Below the pieces are notes generated by a model. It saw only the letters and a program-made list of their open reading frames with translations, was not told the DNA's origin and made no database searches. A DNA stretch of 64,000 bases, from NCBI GenBank assembly GCA_963580285.1, contig OY757019.1, forward strand, positions 64,376,587-64,440,586, given 5' to 3'. Position 1 is the first letter of the stretch, and each line of letters opens with the position of its first letter. The position numbers were made by a program, and so were the translations under genes. Of the stretch, positions 60,996 through 64,000 are shown in pieces. This DNA comes from Lucinisca nassula. Its lineage: Eukaryota > Mollusca > Bivalvia > Lucinida > Lucinidae.

Positions 60996-61914
60996 TTATA
61001 TAAAGAGGAAGATTCCATTTGGTACAAAAAGGGTTAATTAATGCATATCATTATCATTTAACCAATCATTACATTAACACGCCTTGACAAGTTTAGGTAA
61101 TATTTCATTGCATTTCACATGGTATTTTGTGATATTTTTAAAGCATACATTGTGGGTACTTGTTAGAAATGTCTCAATGAGGCGATTCCTTTGAGCACCC
61201 ATAATTTATGTTTTGGAGAAATTATCAGAATATATACATATGTCCTTTTAAATCTCCATTTTACCTACAAAAACTCCTCTTCTGTGAACTCGGGCTCATA
61301 CTGATAGCCCTGAGTACCAAACTCAGGAAAACTGTCTTCAAAGTTTTTATTTTCGTTCAAAGACATAATGAAGCCTTATGTAAGATGCTGAACTGACAGC
61401 CTATTCAAAGGATTTTTGAGAATTCAACCTGATTAGAGAGCCTAATCACTTCTCCTTTAGTAGCTGCATAGAGAGACATAGAGCTTCTACAGTCTCCATG
61501 AGATCAGGCTTTTAGCAAACATGTTGAACCCTGGGAAAGATTTGGATTACCTTGGGGAAAATATGGCCGCTGCCAGAAGACTTCACTGAAACCATTAAAT
61601 GTTGATTTAATTACCTTAGCAGGTTTCATTTGGTAATAAAAGTCAGAGATTAATCATTACAGTAACTTTTTCTTGCAAATGAAGTAATTATGTTATAAAG
61701 GTGGTCATTCACTTTAAAGAGCAGATACATCAAAACACACTGACACGCTACACAAGAATATGTATTACAAATGACAAGTATGTCAAGGTAACCGCAATCC
61801 ACTCCAACAGAATAGAGCTGAGCTAAGCGATTGACAAAAATCTACTGCATCCCGCCCTCAGATTTGCGCTGTATAATTATTAAATATTGTTTATCTAAAA
61901 ATTCACTTTTGCAA
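60996..61914. other. No gene recognised; MITE fragment
   Basis: TTGTGGGTACTTGTTAGAAA..TCAATGAGGCGATTCC at 61150-61190 is an internal piece of the ACGAAAACACGCCTA MITE family. No gene was recognised. Confidence 0.4.
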
Positions 61915-62215
61915 GTTTTGTTTGATTTGGGGTTTAACGTCCCCGTCAGCACCGTATAGGTCATTTTGGAGACATTGCTTCCAATTTTGTGGGACTTTTA
62001 CCCGACATTGAGTTGAAATGACATCTCAAGCCCTGTCGCCCAATGAAACTAACAGGGTTTAAAAGCATGGACGGACCGACTCGCACCGCTTTGCCTGGAC
62101 AGGCTTAGATCCTCTAAGCAGTTTACCAGTACTCGTATGCGGTCGGTTTCAGCTCTGCGTGGAAGCATCATGCAGCCCATCTATTTCTTCAAGCCCCGAT
62201 GGGCGGGTGCCGTAC
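61915..62215 (-). mobile_element. SINE (CAAA-tailed family), full length
   Basis: Reversed, well-preserved copy: GTTTGATTTGGGGTTTAACG, CATTTTGGAGACATTGCTTC, GAAACTAACAGGGTTTAAAA, AGATCCTCTAAGCAGTTTAC and TTCAAGCCCCGATGGGCGGG. Confidence 0.8.
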
Positions 62216-62320
62216 TTTTGCAAGTAATATCACTAATTGAATAGAAAATAGTCGCTGTGAGGTCAGTGTTGAGTAGAGGTTTATCTATAGATCCTGGTCT
62301 GGAGTCGTGGGTTGGGCTTA

Positions 62321-62387
62321 GCAAACACTGTCGACCAAGATCAGGCGTCACAGAACGCGGCGTCTGATTGGGGTCTACACTGTTTGC
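62321..62387. repeat. Palindromic repeat, GCAAACAG family
   Basis: GCAAACACTGTCGACCAAGA ... GGGGTCTACACTGTTTGC with a CAGAACGCGGCG centre. Confidence 0.65.
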
Positions 62388-62446
62388 ATAAAAAGTGGAA
62401 TTTGGGGGTTGAACAAAACAGTTTGTATCTCAGTCCGGGACTCATC

Positions 62447-62692
62447 ACGAAAACAGGCCTATATAATTTTGACCCCCTTTGAACCCCACTTTAATATTTA
62501 CAGGGGTTAACTTTGGTTTTTATTATGTCTGTTTTAACGTATTTATTGAGGGTACCTGTTAGAACCACCTCGACGAGGCGGCACAATCTGTATTTTAAGC
62601 AGAAATAAGAAAAATATCACACTTTTTCACCGTAAAAGTTTCGTTTTTTCGGCGGTTAAGTTTACAACGCATTTGTATAGGCGTGTTTTCTT
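62447..62692. mobile_element. MITE, ACGAAAACACGCCTA family
   Basis: ACGAAAACAGGCCTA (62447-62461) is inverted at 62678-62692 with two changes. It includes TTAGAACCACCTCGACGAGG near 62559. Confidence 0.6.
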
Positions 62693-63186
62693 AATGTATT
62701 TTCCCAGTCTACACTCGGTGTTAATCGACCACGGGTACGTGATGACGGACGGGCGATGGTTGCTAGCGCTGGATACGGTAGGCACCTGCCTTGATTGTCA
62801 GATTGTTTTTAGTTTTTGGCTTCCAATTTCGATTGGAAGCCATTTAGATTGGATTGGTGATACCCCAATTTATTTCTAACCCTCTAATGACGTAACTAGG
62901 AAAGCCCTACAGATAAGACTGCTCTCCACATATTTACGCAGTGAAAACTCGTTCGGAATAAACACGAATATGCAGCGCCCGTCGATGTCTATTTATAAAG
63001 CGTTACCAAGAAATCCAAACAAGAAAAGAAACAGATCCTACTTTCACTTTCGTCCTTCTGACGTAACCTCATAATTAACCCATATGTGCCAAAAATATTC
63101 CACCTTTATAAGTCTGGAGTGTTCAACTTCTAACCATAGGGATGTCATTTTTTGTGGTAAGTTTTACAAAAATGCATGTACGTTGA

Positions 63187-63243
63187 GCAAACAGTTTAGA
63201 TCTTGATCAGATGCGGCGTCTGATCTGGGTCTGCACTATTTGC
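63187..63243. repeat. Palindromic repeat, GCAAACAG family (right-arm copy)
   Basis: Counterpart of 2053-2109 in the opposite arm. Confidence 0.7.
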
Positions 63244-63389
63244 CAATGTCTGTAAAAGGGCCGCTAGGCATATATGGGTTAGATCAACATTTCCCGGCAG
63301 GATGGTGAAAGTATCGTTTTCGTTTGTTGTGATCCTATGGCCTTCTGCATTGGGATCATTATAAAACAATAAACATGCATTTTCAGTCC

Positions 63390-63684
63390 GCCCCCGCCCA
63401 TCGGGGCTTGAAGAATTAGTTGGGCTGCATGATGCTTCCACGCAGAGCTGAAACCGTCCGCACACTAGTACTGGTAAACCGCTAAGAGGATCTAAGCCTG
63501 TCCAGAAACCGCGGTGCGAGGCGGACCGTCCATGATTATAAATGCTATTGGTTTCATTGTGCGACAGGGCTTGAGATCTATTTTATCTCAATATCGGGTA
63601 AAAGTTCCACAAAAGTGGAAGCAACGTCTCCAAAATGATCTATACTGTGTTGACGAGGACGGTAAACCTCAAATCAAACAAAGC
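63390..63684 (+). mobile_element. SINE (CAAA-tailed family) in the right arm
   Basis: CGCCCATCGGGGCTTGAAGA, CCACGCAGAGCTGAAACCGT, CTAAGAGGATCTAAGCCTGT and GTAAACCTCAAATCAAACAAA. It interrupts the inverted arm at the point corresponding to about 1830-1890, which has no SINE in the left arm, so it is younger than the arm duplication. Confidence 0.8.
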
Positions 63685-63698
63685 ATTTTGAGTTCATT

Positions 63699-63890
63699 AC
63701 GAAAACACACCTATTCAAATATATACAGAATTTTGCCACCCAAACGAAAACTGTCCGATAACAAAATTCAGATTTTGTCATATTTCTGTTCTAAACATAA
63801 ATTGTGGGTACTGGTTAGAACCGCCTCGATAACGCGGTTCAAACGACTACCCACTGTCTAGGGGTCAAAATTAGGCAGGCGTGTTTTCGG
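63699..63890. mobile_element. MITE, ACGAAAACACGCCTA family (right-arm copy)
   Basis: ACGAAAACACACCTA at 63699-63713 is inverted at 63876-63890 (CAGGCGTGTTTTCGG) with small changes. Counterpart of 1634-1826. Confidence 0.65.
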
Positions 63891-64000
63891 TGGAAAAAAA
63901 ATTCTTATTTTCTAGTCCAAATATAGATTGTCGGTGCTCGGTGTTCTGAACACCCTAAAAAGGGAAATAATATACCCCTGTACATCCAAATTTCTCTCTA

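Larger units (their letters stand above)
62770..64000 (+). repeat. Right arm of the long dispersed inverted repeat
   Basis: Reverse-complement partner of 1500-2520, continuous to the window end apart from a SINE at 63390-63684. Shared blocks include GGCTTCCAATTTCGATTGGA, GATTGGATTGGTGATACCCC, CGTCGATGTCTATTTATAAA and GTCGGTGCTCGGTGTTCTGA. Confidence 0.75.

Noticed and set aside
1500..64000. Whole window as one giant transposon with 1.2-kb terminal inverted repeats
   Set aside because: A third partial copy of the arm exists at 47392-47631 and the arms reach the window edge without defined termini, so a dispersed repeat is the simpler reading. Kept only as a finding to test.

Overview
The window looks like intergenic or intronic DNA of an animal, most likely a bivalve mollusc. 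It is AT-rich eukaryotic sequence with no operons and no bacterial genes. The repeats point the same way: pearl/HINE-type tandem-core elements, a Steamer/Mag-like LTR retrotransposon, tRNA-derived SINEs, hammerhead-bearing retrozyme-like units, a decayed Polinton/Maverick and several non-LTR elements. Taxon assignment is inference from repeat types. I ran no search.

Layout. 0-9 kb: fragments of a reverse-transcriptase (RT) element with a constant 3' end, an arm of a long inverted repeat (1.5-2.75 kb), a foldback element (4.36-4.69 kb), a retrozyme relic (5.8-6.1 kb), a Penelope-like RT relic (6.2-7.6 kb) and a Helentron-like non-autonomous element (7.74-8.85 kb). 9.3-11.9 kb: an RNase H-bearing LINE (LINE-D). 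12.65-23.03 kb: one decayed CR1/L2-like LINE (LINE-A) whose ORF1 (SGNH esterase plus CCHC knuckle), endonuclease and RT are split by at least five nested insertions. The largest is a nearly complete LINE (LINE-B, 17671-21734, minus strand) with a 10-bp target duplication and a 2A-like NPGP motif. 24.3-29.7 kb: a Steamer-like Ty3/gypsy element with 189-bp LTRs and 5-bp target duplication, whose pol is cut by an 806-bp copy of the constant-3'-end RT element. 30.1-35.4 kb: a block bounded by a 36-bp inverted repeat, holding a candidate claudin-like host exon and a long pearl/HINE tandem array. 36-38.8 kb: direct and inverted local duplications. 39.0-46.4 kb: a GC-rich, frameshifted, 5'-truncated Polinton with penton-like mCP, a conserved structural ORF, a coiled-coil/membrane protein, MCP, ATPase, integrase and only the last part of PolB. 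47.6-56.8 kb: a TA-flanked DNA transposon swollen by nested insertions, including a large RNase H LINE (LINE-C). 57-58.5 kb: a retrozyme-like dimer with two hammerhead ribozymes, then two tRNA-SINEs. 60.5 kb: a frameshifted THAP-domain exon. 62.8-64 kb: the opposite arm of the inverted repeat seen at 1.5-2.75 kb.

Nothing here works as a host pathway. The coherent modules are mobile elements: copy machinery (RT/EN, RNase H, integrase, PolB), packaging genes of the Polinton, and self-cleaving ribozymes of the retrozyme units. Nearly every coding region carries frameshifts or stops, so I label most as pseudogenes. The most unusual signals are the hammerhead ribozymes at 57133-57178, 57393-57438 and 14607-14651, which no protein-based annotation would show.
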